Assembly (NCBI RefSeq): GCF_963576675.1 | Contig: NC_088910.1 | Span: 103,878,807-103,942,806 of the forward strand | DNA: 64,000 nt | Reading direction: 5' to 3' | Source of the DNA: Euphorbia lathyris | Lineage: Eukaryota > Streptophyta > Magnoliopsida > Malpighiales > Euphorbiaceae | Shown: in pieces, positions 50,001-61,762 of the stretch | Layout: every line of letters starts with the position of its first letter | How positions within the stretch are numbered: the stretch's first letter is position 1 | Translations under genes and position numbers: made by a program | Notes under the pieces: model-generated | Told to the model about the DNA's origin: nothing | Seen by the model: only the letters and a program-made list of their open reading frames with translations | Databases searched by the model: none

Positions 50001-51328
50001 GGATTAGCATTGATCTCCTTCCTGTTCATATGCAGGAAAACATCAGGCGTGTGGACAGTTTTGGTGCCGATGACAGCTGCATCTGGCAACCTGCAGAATC
50101 TAGAATACTGTCGGTAAAGGAGGTCTACTGTAATCTGAACCAGGGGACTTCGGTTGACTGGAGTAAGATGGTTTGGAAATCGCACATCCCTCCGAGAAGA
50201 GCGCTGACCTGCTGGTTACTTATTCATGGTGGACTGGCCGTCCAAAGCAGGCTGCAATCCAGAGGTTTCGCTCTGGCGCAACGCTGTGAGCTGTGCAAGC
50301 AAAATGAGGAAACGCTGGAGCACCTCTTCTTCAGCTGCAGAATATCAACAGGCCTTTGGAGGATGATCTGCTGTGATAATTTGGTTAGATGTCCGATCTT
50401 CTCCTTGTCAGATTTCTGCACTCAAATCAGGAACGTCCGTATAAGTAAAAGATGCAGAAATAGATGGCTATTCTCGGCTATCACCTGCGTTTGGTATATC
50501 TGGACTATCAGAAACAAGGCCATATTTGATCAAGACCTCCCTTCAATCCAAATACTTAACTACAGGCTGCTGAAGTTAATTCATGAATCTGCTGCTACTA
50601 ATGCCGCAAATCCACGACTCCCGCCTGAACTAGATTACAGAATTGTGCGTTGGATCTCTCCACCTAGAAACTGGATCAAAATCAATACGGATGGAGCATC
50701 GAGCTCCAATGGTCGAGCTGGTGCTGGAGGAATTTTCAAAAGCCATCGGGGATTTGTTACTGGCTGTTTCGCGTATCCTCTACAGAACTCTACTGCACAT
50801 ATTACAGAATTGCAGGCTATTATTATAGCGGTGAGTGAAGCTTCGAGCAAAAATTGGAGCTCGATATGGATTGAATCGGACTCCACATATGTTGTTAATC
50901 TCCTCAATATGCCTCGCAGAAATGTCCCATGGCGAATCAGACAAGATTGGCATTCCTGTCTTTTAAAACTCTCAGGCATGGCATGGAAAGCAACTTACAT
51001 CTACAGGGAAGGTAATCAAGCTGCTGATCGGTTAGCAGGCATTGGGCAATCAGCAAGCACAAATTTGTGGTGGGATTCTGCTCCACTGTCCTGTCAAGGC
51101 TTCGCTTTTGAAGATTTATGCAATGTAGCTCACGTTCGCTTTAGGTGAAACTCAATTTTACTTTCTTTTATTGCTTTTCTTCTTTTTATTTTTTTTTCCT
51201 TCTCCCCCAATGTAACATTTCTTCTTCCTTTTTTTCATAATATTCGGACTGTAGTCTGTGCCAGGGGTGCCAACCTAGTTGGGATGTGTGGCCTGCCTGC
51301 ACGGCCCAACCTTCAGTTAAAAAAAAAG
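45807..51328 (+). mobile_element. L1-type LINE with 12-bp target duplication
   Basis: GGTTGTTGAGAA flanks the element at 45795-45806 and 51329-51340. The 3' end is a short A tail at 51319-51327. The 5' end coincides with the ORF1 start codon, so the 5' untranslated region is missing. Confidence 0.85.
47094..51148 (+). pseudogene. LINE ORF2: endonuclease, reverse transcriptase, RNase H
   Basis: The endonuclease (EEP fold) starts at 47094 with LYWNCRG, has VMGDFNAV near 47485, and a SDHSPI box near 47740. A frameshift near 47780 moves to the frame that runs to 51148. RT shows SPGSDGFGG, LIPKAEG, GFISGRSIHQ, ALKIDIRKAFD, RQGDPLSS and an intact LLYADDMLLF at 49135. In-frame stops stand at 49085-49087, 49367-49369 and 49787-49789. 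A zf-RVT region (CELCKQNEETLEHLFFSC) near 50290 and a type-3 RNase H (NTDGASSSNGRAGAGG, ELQAI, ESDSTYV, GNQAADRLA) follow. It is inactive but recently so. Confidence 0.9.
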
Positions 51329-51340
51329 GGTTGTTGAGAA

Positions 51341-51796
51341 CGACATTTATCACATTTTTTATTTTTCAAAATCATATTTTTTGGAGTTTTCTCTTTATAT
51401 AAATTCACTATTTTTCTCTCCTAACCAAATAACACTTAAAACCTCAAAACGAAAATTTTCGAGGATTAAAGTTCCTCAGAATATCATTAACTCTTTGAAT
51501 TTTTTATTTTGGGACCGTCAACTGTCATTTTGAGGCGTTGAGTGGTCACTGATGTTAAAAAGTATAAAGTTCAGTAGTCATACCATTAAGAATTAAAGTT
51601 CAGTGATCATATGTTAAAATGGATAAGGTTGAGTGGCTATAGATGTAATTTACACAATCATTTAGTTATTTTCAAGATGAAAGAAGTATTATAATTTAAA
51701 AAATATTTTATGATTTTATTAATTCAAAATATATATGATTAAATTATAATTATTTTAAATAAATAAAATATGCAACCCGTAAAATATGAAGTGATC
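51341..51796. other. Spacer right of the LINE
   Basis: AT-rich continuation of the LINE's target DNA, with CTGTCATTTTGAGGC and GTTGAGTGG words that mirror 45715-45790. No gene is seen. Confidence 0.4.
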
Positions 51797-51812
51797 CTGG
51801 GCTCTGATACCA

Positions 51813-52267
51813 TGTCATGGAACTGTTTTAGCTAAAAGCTCAAGCTGATAGTTAAAGGTCCATTTCATATTAATAGCTGACACACCCCCACACGCGAAAG
51901 CACACTTGGGCTTGAAGCGTGACAACACAGGCCCATATTACTATGTCCTGCAAATAACTCAACAAATGGGGCTGCCAGGGATTGAACCCTGAACCACTTG
52001 GTCACACTAGCTCTGATACCATGTCATGGAACCGATTGAACTAAAAGCTCGAACTGATAGTTAAGGTCCAATCATATATCTTATATTAATCTCCGACACA
52101 CCCCCACACGCAAATGCCCCTTGGGCTTGCAGCGTGCACAACACAGGCCCATCTCGCCATGTGTTTTTAATTCCACACATTAATGAGGTTGCCAAGACTC
52201 GAACCCTCGACCGTTTGGTCCTAGAGGACCTGATACCATGTCATGGAACCGATTTAGCTAAAAGCTC
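51813..52267 (-). mobile_element. Tandem TRIM array, minus orientation
   Basis: Three LTRs (51813-51882, 52022-52098, and 52239-52267, truncated) alternate with two internal domains. Each internal domain starts, on the minus strand, with TGGTATCAG-type primer sites, has a GGTTC-containing B-box-like word, and ends with a G-rich tract. The second unit is more diverged (GGACCAAACGGTCGAGGG region). Confidence 0.75.
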
Positions 52268-52500
52268 GAGCTTTTAGCTAAAACGGTTCCATGACATGGT
52301 ATCAGAGCCAGTGTGACCAAGTGGTCCTGGATTCGATTCCTGGCAGCCCCATTTGTTGAGTTATTTGCAGGACATGGTAATATGGGCCTGTGTTGTCACG
52401 CTAATGTGCTTTCGCGTGTGGGGGTGTGTCAGTTATTAATATAAAGTGAAACCTTTAACTATCAGCTAGAGCTTTTAGCTAAAACAGTTCCATCATGACA
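52268..52500 (+). mobile_element. TRIM unit, plus orientation, closing the insertion
   Basis: A partial LTR (52268-52296) is followed by a primer-binding site (52297), an internal domain, and a full LTR at 52427-52500 that abuts the TGTAT duplication. Confidence 0.75.
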
Positions 52501-53433
52501 TGTATAAAACAGTTGACTGTGGGTGCATTTACCCTAGAAATATGTACACCTCATAGAATGCAAATTGGCTTAATTTGGTGTTCTTAATCAGTGCCTATTT
52601 TGTAAAGTTTGATTTGCTGTTTCTGCATAAAACTCCAAAATGTTTAGCCCAAAATTCTGGGGAACCCATTAACTTATTTCGGCTAAGAATAGCCCAATAT
52701 CTGAACTTTTTCTTGCTTCATTGTAAGCTGCTCAATGCAAGTAAGGAACTCTTACATCTGCTCAAATTTCGGCGACCTATTATCAAATGGTAACATTCAA
52801 GCAAATGGTTCATTTGTGGTCTACGGCTAGAGAGAATACTATAAGAAAATAATTAAAAAATATATTTTTGCGCCAGCATTTTAATAGTAAGGAATACATT
52901 TTTCTTTTCTCATCAAAATAATATCCTGTGTTTCAAAACATTATTGCCATCAGGTGTTAAAGGTTCAAAATACTTTTGTAATTATCGATTTTTATCCTTT
53001 TTTTAAAGAAAATAGGAAAAAAAAAAAAAAGAATAGATGAGGAAAAAAATAACTTCTGCACAGATTGTTTCAGCAAATGAAAAATTAGAAGCATAACAGA
53101 ATGAAAACTAGTATATTTTTCATCTTTTTACCTTTCTCCACAAAAGTCAACTGCAAACTGTCATATGCATTTTTTTTATCACCATGTATGGTTAGTTCCA
53201 GAACTTGCCATGAGGTCTAAGTTGTACCTGCTCTTCTGCAAATATATGTATTTCTTCCATTTGGTTTCCTTCATCTTGTTTTATGGATAACAGTAAGAAT
53301 TCTGTTGCACCTTCCAAAAATGATTCTGCAGTCTTAGTTGTACTTGTCATTTTATAGTTGCAGTTACCATAACCAATTCTTAGTGTGCTGTGACTTTAAA
53401 ATTTCTCCAGCTATATTCAGTTCCCTCCCTGCT

Positions 53434-53440
53434 TATAAAT
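53434..53440 (+). promoter_or_regulatory. TATA box of RAV copy C
   Basis: TATAAAT overlaps the first in-frame ATG (53439), as in copy A. Confidence 0.6.
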
Positions 53441-53507
53441 GCATAGTAGGTTTAGTTTCTTCTCCATTGTTCTTTTCACAAGAATGTGTGGGAAAATTGA
53501 GAAGGCT

Positions 53508-54467
53508 ATGGAGTTGAATTTGAGGCTCAACATGTCCATTAATAGTTCAAACTCGAATTTCAGCAACCATAGCGGATCAGCTTCAAAGTTCCGAGGAGTG
53601 ATTTGGCTTAGAAGTGGCAAGTGGGGTGCTCGGATCGCCTATAAGTACAAGGCGTACTGGCTAGGAACATTCGACATGGAAGAAGAGGCAGCAAGGGCTT
53701 ATGATAGAGCAGCAATCAAACTTCAAAGAAGTGATACGCCACTCAACTTCCATATGCAAACCTACACAGTCCAGGAGACGAAATTCCAAGGTCAGTACTC
53801 GAACGAGGAGATCCTGGAGATGATAAAAAACAAAACTTACATCACCAAATTCAGTAGCTTTCTTGCAAATCAATCTTTGGTGAGAGAATTCAACGCGAGT
53901 AATCCATCACGCCGCTATGGTGGGATCTCGTATCAACTCCTTTTCCGGAAGGAGTTGACACAAACTGATGTTACTCACATCAAAGGGCTTTACATCCCTA
54001 AAGTATATGCAATGGGGCACTTTCCACCACTGGCTGGTGTGAACTCGGAAACAAGAGAAGGTGGCGAGAGAATGTCCACCGAGCTAATCTTCTATGATAA
54101 ACATTGTCGGCCATGGACTTTCCGGTATTCGTACTGGAAGAGTACACAGACTTTTGTGTTTACAAAAGGGTGGAGACACTTCCTGAGGATGAACAGCATG
54201 AGGCCGAGAGATTCAGTCTTCTTCTACGTATGTAAGCAGCAAAGGGACAATCAGAGAAAAACATATTACGTGATAGATGTGCAGCGCGCTGGAACCGAAC
54301 TTTATGGTTTGTGTTGGATTACAGACATGGAAAATGATTTTTGGAAAAATATAAACAAGGGTATAGAAGTTGAACAAATGGAGGAAGAGACTGATAATGC
54401 AGTGAAGCTTTTTGGTGTTCAGATTGGAAGAAGAGTGGATCATAAGCGGAAAAGGACCCAGGAATAA
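53508..54467 (+). CDS. RAV-type AP2/B3 transcription factor, copy C
   Basis: An intact single exon of 319 codons, closely similar to copy A. AP2 spans about residues 25-80 (FRGVIWLRSGKWGARIAY, WLGTFDMEEEAARAYD). B3 spans about 150-255 (FRKELTQTDVTHIKGLYIPK, FYDKHCRPWTFRYSYWKS, FVFTKGWRHFLRMNS). The C-terminal motif reads KLFGVQIG, and the tail RRVDHKRKR is basic. An extra in-frame ATG exists at 53484; the ATG at 53508 is preferred because it is shared with copy A. It should bind DNA and repress or activate as other RAV proteins do; targets are unknown. TEs now flank it on both sides, so its regulation may differ from copy A. Confidence 0.87.
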   Translation: MELNLRLNMSINSSNSNFSNHSGSASKFRGVIWLRSGKWGARIAYKYKAYWLGTFDMEEEAARAYDRAAIKLQRSDTPLNFHMQTYTVQETKFQGQYSNEEILEMIKNKTYITKFSSFLANQSLVREFNASNPSRRYGGISYQLLFRKELTQTDVTHIKGLYIPKVYAMGHFPPLAGVNSETREGGERMSTELIFYDKHCRPWTFRYSYWKSTQTFVFTKGWRHFLRMNSMRPRDSVFFYVCKQQRDNQRKTYYVIDVQRAGTELYGLCWITDMENDFWKNINKGIEVEQMEEETDNAVKLFGVQIGRRVDHKRKRTQE

Positions 54468-55072
54468 GAATAACTTTGCTGCTTTTATGAATTTCAGAAT
54501 TTAGTCATTTTAAATTTTCATTTGCAATAAGTGAACTTTTATGTTCATTATAACATGATTTCAGTTTATCCACCTGATTTTAGTTTATGACAGAAAATTT
54601 ATATTGTGGTTCTACATGAAGGCTATAGTTACTTCCTTGAAAAAAGAAAGTAACCCTTACTTTGCTTGCATAACCATTGATTGTACTTAAAGTTAATCTA
54701 AACCATCCAATTATTTTAGCTCGGTAGTTCAATTCTTCCAACTGGTTACTGTTTGTTCCGGTATTTTCAATAATTCTCTCACCTCTTTTTCTACACCACG
54801 TCTCTCCAACTTGTTTCCTCACTTGTTGAAGATTAATAATTTCAATTCACAACATTATTTACTTGATTATCTATTTGTGATTTTGGAGGATTAATGAGCA
54901 AATAATACTTTATATAAATTTTTTCTTGTTTGAAATATTTGACCATTTTGTCTGCTATTATCTGAGCAGGAATCAATCATATGAATTTTTTTAGCTTGAT
55001 GGTTTTCTACGCATTAATTTTCTTAAAGAAACATGAATTAGTTTGTAGTGTGCCACTGACATTGCTGTAGTT

Positions 55073-55833
55073 CAGTGGCGAATACAGAATTGCTCGGTTG
55101 TGGGCCGATTTTATACGTGGTATGTAAAAAAAAATTTGCTAAATCGGTGTCTAATAGGAAAAGATCGAATTTAGAAAAGGTCTAAAAGATGAAAAAAGTT
55201 AGAAATTTAAATTTAACAAAGGCTTAACAGGCCCAAAAAAAATAGAAATTGGAAAAATTACACAGAACTTTAGTTTTGAAAAATTATTTACAATTATGTC
55301 AAATCATAATTTTGAACTATGTCAAACTAATAAAATCATTATTTTTAAAGATTAAAGTTTATAAATTAAGGATCTAGAATATATTGTCAAGCGTTTGAGA
55401 TTTATGAATTGGGGTTTAAACTCTTTAAATTAGGTATAAAAACATATTTTATTTGATATATATAGAAAAAAATGACATATTGAGAATTAAGTTTGATGAT
55501 ATGATTTGGTTGTAATTTTATAGTCAATTATGATATTCATGTAAAAAGCCCATTTGGATTTAATGAGGGTCTACCAGGCAAATAAAATTAGAAATTTAGA
55601 CTTAAAGAGGACCTAACATGCCCAAAAAAAATTAAAATTTTGGATTTAGAGAAAACTTAACGGGACCTAGGCCAATTTTGAGATACTAATATAGCACCCG
55701 AGCTAAATTTCTTGAAAACAGGGGGGCTATAATCACCACAATCTTAGATTTTATGGAGACAGAGGGGTCGAAACTACTCGTGGTCATGTGGTTCCGGTGG
55801 CTGGAGAGACCCGGGCCCCTGTCTCCACCCCTG
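55073..55833. mobile_element. hAT-like non-autonomous element, 761 bp
   Basis: It starts CAGTGGCGAATACAG and ends CCACCCCTG. Inverted, the end reads CAGGGGTGGAGACAG, so the termini match at most positions. CTGTAGTT (55065-55072) and CTGCAGTT (55834-55841) form an 8-bp target duplication with one mismatch. Confidence 0.6.
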
Positions 55834-57430
55834 CTGCAGTTTAATTTATAAAAATATTACATACAAGAATTCAATTGAATTTGTTTCTTTCAAGGTTGAA
55901 ATTAAACCCATATTATTTTAAGTAAAATTGTTATTGTATAAGAAATATAAAAACTTTGTGAAAAAATAGAATTTTACGTAAAACTTTTAAACTTTACGTA
56001 AATCTTTTATTTTTATACATAATTTGCATAAATATTTTATTTTTATACATAATTTACGTAAATTTAGACTAATTTTACGTAAAATTTCTTTTACAATAAC
56101 AAATCAATAAGTTTGTAAAAACGAGTCTTACGTAAAATATTTTAATTTTACGTAAATCCTTTATTTTTAGACATAATTTACGTAAATTTAGTATTTTATA
56201 AGAAAAATCCACAAAAATTTTGTGAAACATAGAGTTTTACGTAAAACCTTTGAAATTTACGTAAATCTTTTATTTTTATACATAATTTACGTAAATTTAG
56301 ACTAAATTTACGTAAACTTGTATTTTTATAAAAAAACAATAACTTTGCAAAAAAAAAGATGAGTTTTACGTAAAACCATTGACTATAGTATTTTTTTTAG
56401 ACATAATTTATATAAACTTGTATTTTTATAAAAAAAAAATCAATAACTGTGCAAAAAAAGATGAGTTTTACGTAAAACCATTGAACTTTTCATAAATCTT
56501 TTAGTTTTGTACATAATTTAAGTAAACTTGTATTTTTATAATCTACGGGACCTAGGCCAATTTTGAGATACTAATATAGCACCCGAGCTAAATTTCTTGA
56601 AAACAGGGGGGCTATAATCACCACAATCTTAGATTTTATGGAGACAGAGGGGTCGAAACTACTCGTGGTCATGTGGTTCCGGTGGCTGGAGAGACCCGGG
56701 CCCCTGTCTCCACCCCTGCTGCAGTTTAATTTATAAAAATATTACATACAAGAATTCAATTGAATTTGTTTCTTTCAAGGTTGAAATTAAACCCATATTA
56801 TTTTAAGTAAAATTGTTATTGTATAAGAAATATAAAAACTTTGTGAAAAAATAGAATTTTACGTAAAACTTTTAAACTTTACGTAAATCTTTTATTTTTA
56901 TACATAATTTGCATAAATATTTTATTTTTATACATAATTTACGTAAATTTAGACTAATTTTACGTAAAATTTCTTTTACAATAACAAATCAATAAGTTTG
57001 TAAAAACGAGTCTTACGTAAAATATTTTAATTTTACGTAAATCCTTTATTTTTAGACATAATTTACGTAAATTTAGTATTTTATAAGAAAAATCCACAAA
57101 AATTTTGTGAAACATAGAGTTTTACGTAAAACCTTTGAAATTTACGTAAATCTTTTATTTTTATACATAATTTACGTAAATTTAGACTAAATTTACGTAA
57201 ACTTGTATTTTTATAAAAAAACAATAACTTTGCAAAAAAAAAGATGAGTTTTACGTAAAACCATTGACTATAGTATTTTTTTTAGACATAATTTATATAA
57301 ACTTGTATTTTTATAAAAAAAAAATCAATAACTGTGCAAAAAAAGATGAGTTTTACGTAAAACCATTGAACTTTTCATAAATCTTTTAGTTTTGTACATA
57401 ATTTAAGTAAACTTGTATTTTTATAATCTA
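55661..57430. repeat. Exact-looking 885-bp tandem duplication
   Basis: 55661-56545 and 56546-57430 appear identical by eye. Each copy holds the right part of the hAT-like element and several diverged satellite monomers. Confidence 0.85.
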
Positions 57431-57480
57431 CGTAACCCTTTTATTTTGGAGAAACATCCACAAACATTGTGAAAATTAGA

Positions 57481-59420
57481 GTTTTACGTAAAACCTTTGA
57501 ACTTTACGTAAAGATTTTATTTTTAGATATAATTTACGTATAGTTTGACCAAATTTACGTAACCTTTTTATTTTAGGATAAAAAAATTCACAAACCTTGT
57601 GAAAATAGAGTTTTACGTAAAACCTATGAATTTTACGTAAATCTTTTATTTTTAGACATAATTTACGTAAGGCTTGACTAAATTTACGTAACATTGTTAT
57701 TTTAGGAGAAAAAATCCAAAAACCTTGTGAAAATTAGAGTTTTATGTAAAATATTTGAACTTTACGTAAATATTTTATTTTTAGAGATAATTTACGTATT
57801 TGACTAAATTTAAGTAACATTTTTATTTTAGGAGAAAAAAATTCACAAACCTTGTGAAAAATAGAATTTTACGTAAAACCTATGAATTTTACGTAAATCT
57901 TTTATTTTTAGACATAATTTACGTAAGGTTTAACTAAATTTACGTAACCTTGTCATTTTAGGAGAAAAAGTCCACAAACCTTGTGAAAATTAGAGTTTTA
58001 CGTAATACCTTTCAACTTTACGTAAATATTTTATTTTTAGCTATAAATTACGTATAGTTTGACTAAATTTAGGTAACCTTTTTTATTGTAGGAGAAAAAA
58101 ATTCACAAAGCTTATGAAAATAGAATTTTACGTAAAACCTATGAATTTTACATAAATCTCTTGTTTTTAGACATAATTTACGTAAGATTTGACTAAATTT
58201 ACGTAACCCTTTTACTTTTGGAGAAAAATCCACAAACATTGTGAAAATTAGAGTTTTACGTAAAACCTTTGAACTTTACATAAATATTTTATTTTTAGAT
58301 ATAATTTATGTATAGCTTGACTAAATTTACGTAACCTTTTTATTTTAGGAGAAAAAAATTCACAAAGCTTGTGAAAATAGAGTTTTACGTAAAACCTATG
58401 AATTTTTCGTAAATCTCTTATTTTTAGACATAATTTACATAAGATTTGACTAAATTTACGTAACCATTTTACTTTAGGAGAAAAATCCACAAACATTGTG
58501 AAAATTAGAGTTTTACGTAAAACCTTTGAACTTTACCTAAAGATTTGATTTTTAGATATAATTTACGTATAATTAGACCAAAATTACGTAAGCTTTTTAT
58601 TTTAGGATAAAAAAATTCACAAAGCTTGTGAAAATAGAGTTTCACGTAAAACCTATGAATTTTACGTAAATCTCTTATTTTTAGACATAATTTACGTAAG
58701 ATTTGACTAAATTTACGTAATTCTTTTACTTTAGGAGAAAAATCCACAAACCTTGTGAAAATTAGAGTTTTACATAAAACCTTTGAACTTTACGTAAAAA
58801 ATTTATTTTTAGATATAATTTACGTATAGTTTGACTAAATTTACGTAACCTTTTTATTTTAGGAGAAACAAATTCACAAAGCTTGTGAAAATAGAGTTTT
58901 ACATAAAACCTATGAATTTTATGCAAATCTTTTATTTTTAGACATAATTTACGTAAGGTTTGACTAAATTTATCTAACTTTGTTAATTTAGGAGAAAAAA
59001 TCCACAAACATTGTGAAAATTATTATTTTACGTAAAACCTTTGAACTTTATGTAAAGATTTTATTTTTAGATATAATTTACGTATAGTTTGACTAAATTT
59101 ATGTAAACTTTTTATTTTAGGATAAAAAAAATCACAAAAGCTTGTGAAAATAGAGTTTTACGTAAATTTTTTATTTTTAGACATAATTGACGTAAGGTTT
59201 GACTAAATTTACGTAACCTTGTTATTTTAGGAGAAAAAATCTAAAAACCTTGTGAAAATTAGAGTTTTACCTAAAACCTTTGAACTTTACATAAATATTT
59301 TATTTTTAGATATAATTTACGTATAATTTTGCTAAATTTAGGTAACTTTTTTATTTTAAGAGAAACAAATTCACAAACTCTGTGAAAATAGAGTTTTACG
59401 TAATTTTTTTATTTTATCAG
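57481..59420. repeat. 129-bp satellite, 16 monomers, dimeric order
   Basis: Monomer marks (TTTTACGTAAAACC after GAG/GAA) fall at 57481, 57610, 57739, 57866, 57995, 58125, 58253, 58382, 58510, 58639, 58767, 58896, 59025, 59155, 59264 and 59393. Spacing is 127-130 bp, apart from one of 109. Odd and even monomers differ (AATCCACAAAC vs AATTCACAAAG), giving a dimer of about 257 bp. TACGTA is repeated many times. Minus-strand open frames of about 80 codons follow the repeat and are not genes. Confidence 0.9.
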
Positions 59421-59811
59421 TCCCTATGTTAAATATCTAACATATTGTTTAGTTCTCATATTTTCACAATATATTGTTTACTTCTTATTTTTTATTTTGA
59501 TCAACAGTTTTGTCAGTTAAATTTTTAAATTATTCAACAAATTAATCCATCTACAAGGGACTAAGCTGGTGAATTGAGCTAAAATTAAGGACTGAATAGT
59601 GTATTATTAACATATAATGACTAAATAATGATTAGATTAAAATATAGGGACTCATATATTATTTACCTTGTAATTAATAATCTTTAAAAAATTTATAATT
59701 AAATATTACCCGTTATAGCAGGTTACCTTTTTTATTAATTTTAATTACTATTGGATACTAAAACAAAGTATGATTACTTTTTTTTCCAACATAGTAACCA
59801 TAGAATTTACC
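59421..59811. other. Unique right part of the Mutator-like element
   Basis: AT-rich sequence between the satellite and the right terminus. No gene is seen. Confidence 0.4.
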
Positions 59812-61028
59812 TGTGGTTCTATGCTTTATGAGATGAGTTTATGTAACTTTATAACTTTCAATATGTAGTAGTATTCTGGAAAATATGAATTGGTATTATT
59901 TCCTTTTATTTTCACCTAAATTTACATTACCCACAAAAGATGCAATTAGCGATTTGTCAAGGCTAGGAAAAGTTCTATTATGATTCCGTTCCATTTTGGA
60001 TCTTATTAATTAAAATGTGATAATTATACAATTTATTATTTTACACTAATCATTTTTTAATTTTATAAGCTGGGTTTATTGTACCTGGTACCCGGCTGAT
60101 TTAACATTGTGTTGTATTTTATTGTTTTGTAGACTTTAGAAAAATACAAAATTTAACTTCATTCTTCTACTAATGAATGTGTAAAACTACATGATTTTAT
60201 TATTGTTGTTTTATTTTTCAATATCATAGTTGATAAATTAATATGATTATATATGAAACTAGATTTTAAAATAGCACTTATGGTAATATACTATAGTTAA
60301 TTACTTTTTAAAAGTAATATTAAAGGGACCAAGGACCGAAGAGATAACTCAGTGACCATATGACTATGTTTCAAGTAGCGTTTGCTGTTTGGTGTAGACT
60401 TATTCATGGGTCGAACTAGGCTGAGTTTGGGCCGTGTTCAATAGGCTTTTGTCAAAAAATACTTAGCTTAGCCTACTGTTGTTTTAGGCGTGTTGACTTG
60501 GACTGAGTTCGACTTAAAAATCAAATTTCAAATGCATACCAAATAAGTCCACCTAATATATATATAATAACAAAAATTAAAATTAATAGGGCGGGTTAGG
60601 GTAAACGACCAGTACTATTTTTATAACATTCAAATCTGCCCTATATATAAGCAGGTTTTAACAGACTTGGGCCGAGTTGGGCCTAAAGTCATCTTTTGTT
60701 GCTCGAGCTCCGCCAATTGAACACGAGCCTAGACGGCTGGGCGGATATCCAGGCCCATGAACCGTTCTACTTCATTTATTCTGATTTAGTTTGCCTTTTT
60801 GATTGTGATGTGTTTGGCTGCTTGAAAAGTTTTGGGACATAACGAGAATTGCAAAATAAATCAATGGGATTTAGATTGGGGTTCCATTAAAATATTAAGG
60901 TAATACTATCTTTTTTCTCTTCGTTCCAATTAGATTAATCTTTCTATCAATAGATTTTTTCCCCCCTCATTTATAAGAATTAATCTGTTTTGACTATTTA
61001 TTGTTGCTTTTCATTTTGCAATTCCTTT

Positions 61029-61305
61029 GGGGCTTGGATGAGGAACTTTTAGCAATAGTTCCAAAGCTTGTACTTGCTGTTCTGCAAAGGGTTTCTTTCC
61101 TTGTCTCTTGTTGCACTATTCTTTTGTGTTTTGTAGTTTCGCAGAATTAATTATTCTTTGCTAAGTTTAGTTATATTTGCTTTATCTATTTGGGCTTGGA
61201 TACATTGATGTAGGAGATTATCAATGAAATTGTACTATTTGCTGAATATGTTAACTACCTTTTTAGAGTGAAGAAGAAAGATTGCTGCAGGAAGGTCTTA
61301 AACAG
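61029..61305 (+). pseudogene. UCH gene fragment, copy in the second segment
   Basis: Remnants at 61029-61090 (DEELLAIVPKLVLAVL, then a deletion of about 19 bp relative to copy A) and 61267-61305 (SEEERLLQEGLKQ) are homologous to the first two exons of copy A. The homology ends near 61378, so the catalytic Cys exon is absent. Confidence 0.75.
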
Positions 61306-61378
61306 GTGAGTGTGGTGGCAGTTAGGACTGAACTTCAGTCACTGAAGTATAAAAAACTTGAAAATGATGTAGAATATG

Positions 61379-61762
61379 ATATTATTTCATGAAAATCCTT
61401 CTTCGCCTTATTAGACTCCACGAATATCCTTCTTCTATCGGATGTTTAACTCCGATCATACCTCGCATCTTCTCAACAACCTTAACCAAAACCTCAAGTT
61501 TAGGGCATCATACTTCATAACAAAAATTACATGATTTATTCAATATAAAATTTATATATACCTCTTTGCAGGTAGAGCTGCAATATAAAGCCCATGCTAT
61601 AAGCATTAAGATCTATATCCTCCGTTATTCCATAACAATAAAAGTGGACTATAACAGCAAACAAAAACTCCATAAGTTCCTCAAAAAGCTAATGTTTAAC
61701 AAATAGTTCTATTTTCAGATTTTACAACAAACTAGAGTGAAATGTGTCCATTTGGTACTTAC
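61379..61762. other. Spacer after the segmental duplication
   Basis: Sequence differs from copy A beyond 61378. No exon of the TDBD-PHD fragment was recognised here. Confidence 0.4.

Larger units (their letters stand above)
40803..52500. mobile_element. Compound TRIM/copia/LINE insertion with TGTAT target duplication
   Basis: TGTAT stands at 40798-40802 and 52501-52505, and removing the interior rejoins the sequence found uninterrupted at about 29455-29465. The outer ends are TRIM LTRs (40803-40872 and 52427-52500) starting TGTCAG and ending GACA. The interior holds a copia internal region and LTR, further TRIM units in both orientations, and a 5.5-kb LINE. Confidence 0.8.
54615..59811. mobile_element. 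Mutator-like non-autonomous element, 5.2 kb
   Basis: TGTGGTTCTA stands on both sides (54605-54614, 59812-59821). Copy A has the uninterrupted sequence at 31657-31670. The termini are imperfect inverted repeats of about 45 bp (CTATAGTTACTTCCTTGAAA left; CTATGGTTACTATGTTGGAA at the inverted right end). A target duplication of 9-10 bp fits Mutator-like elements. No transposase is visible; the interior is a nested hAT-like element and a long satellite array. Confidence 0.7.

Noticed and set aside
57476..59007. Minus-strand open frames with KLYFHKLCEF repeats
   Set aside because: They follow the 129-bp satellite; no start, domain or promoter supports a gene.
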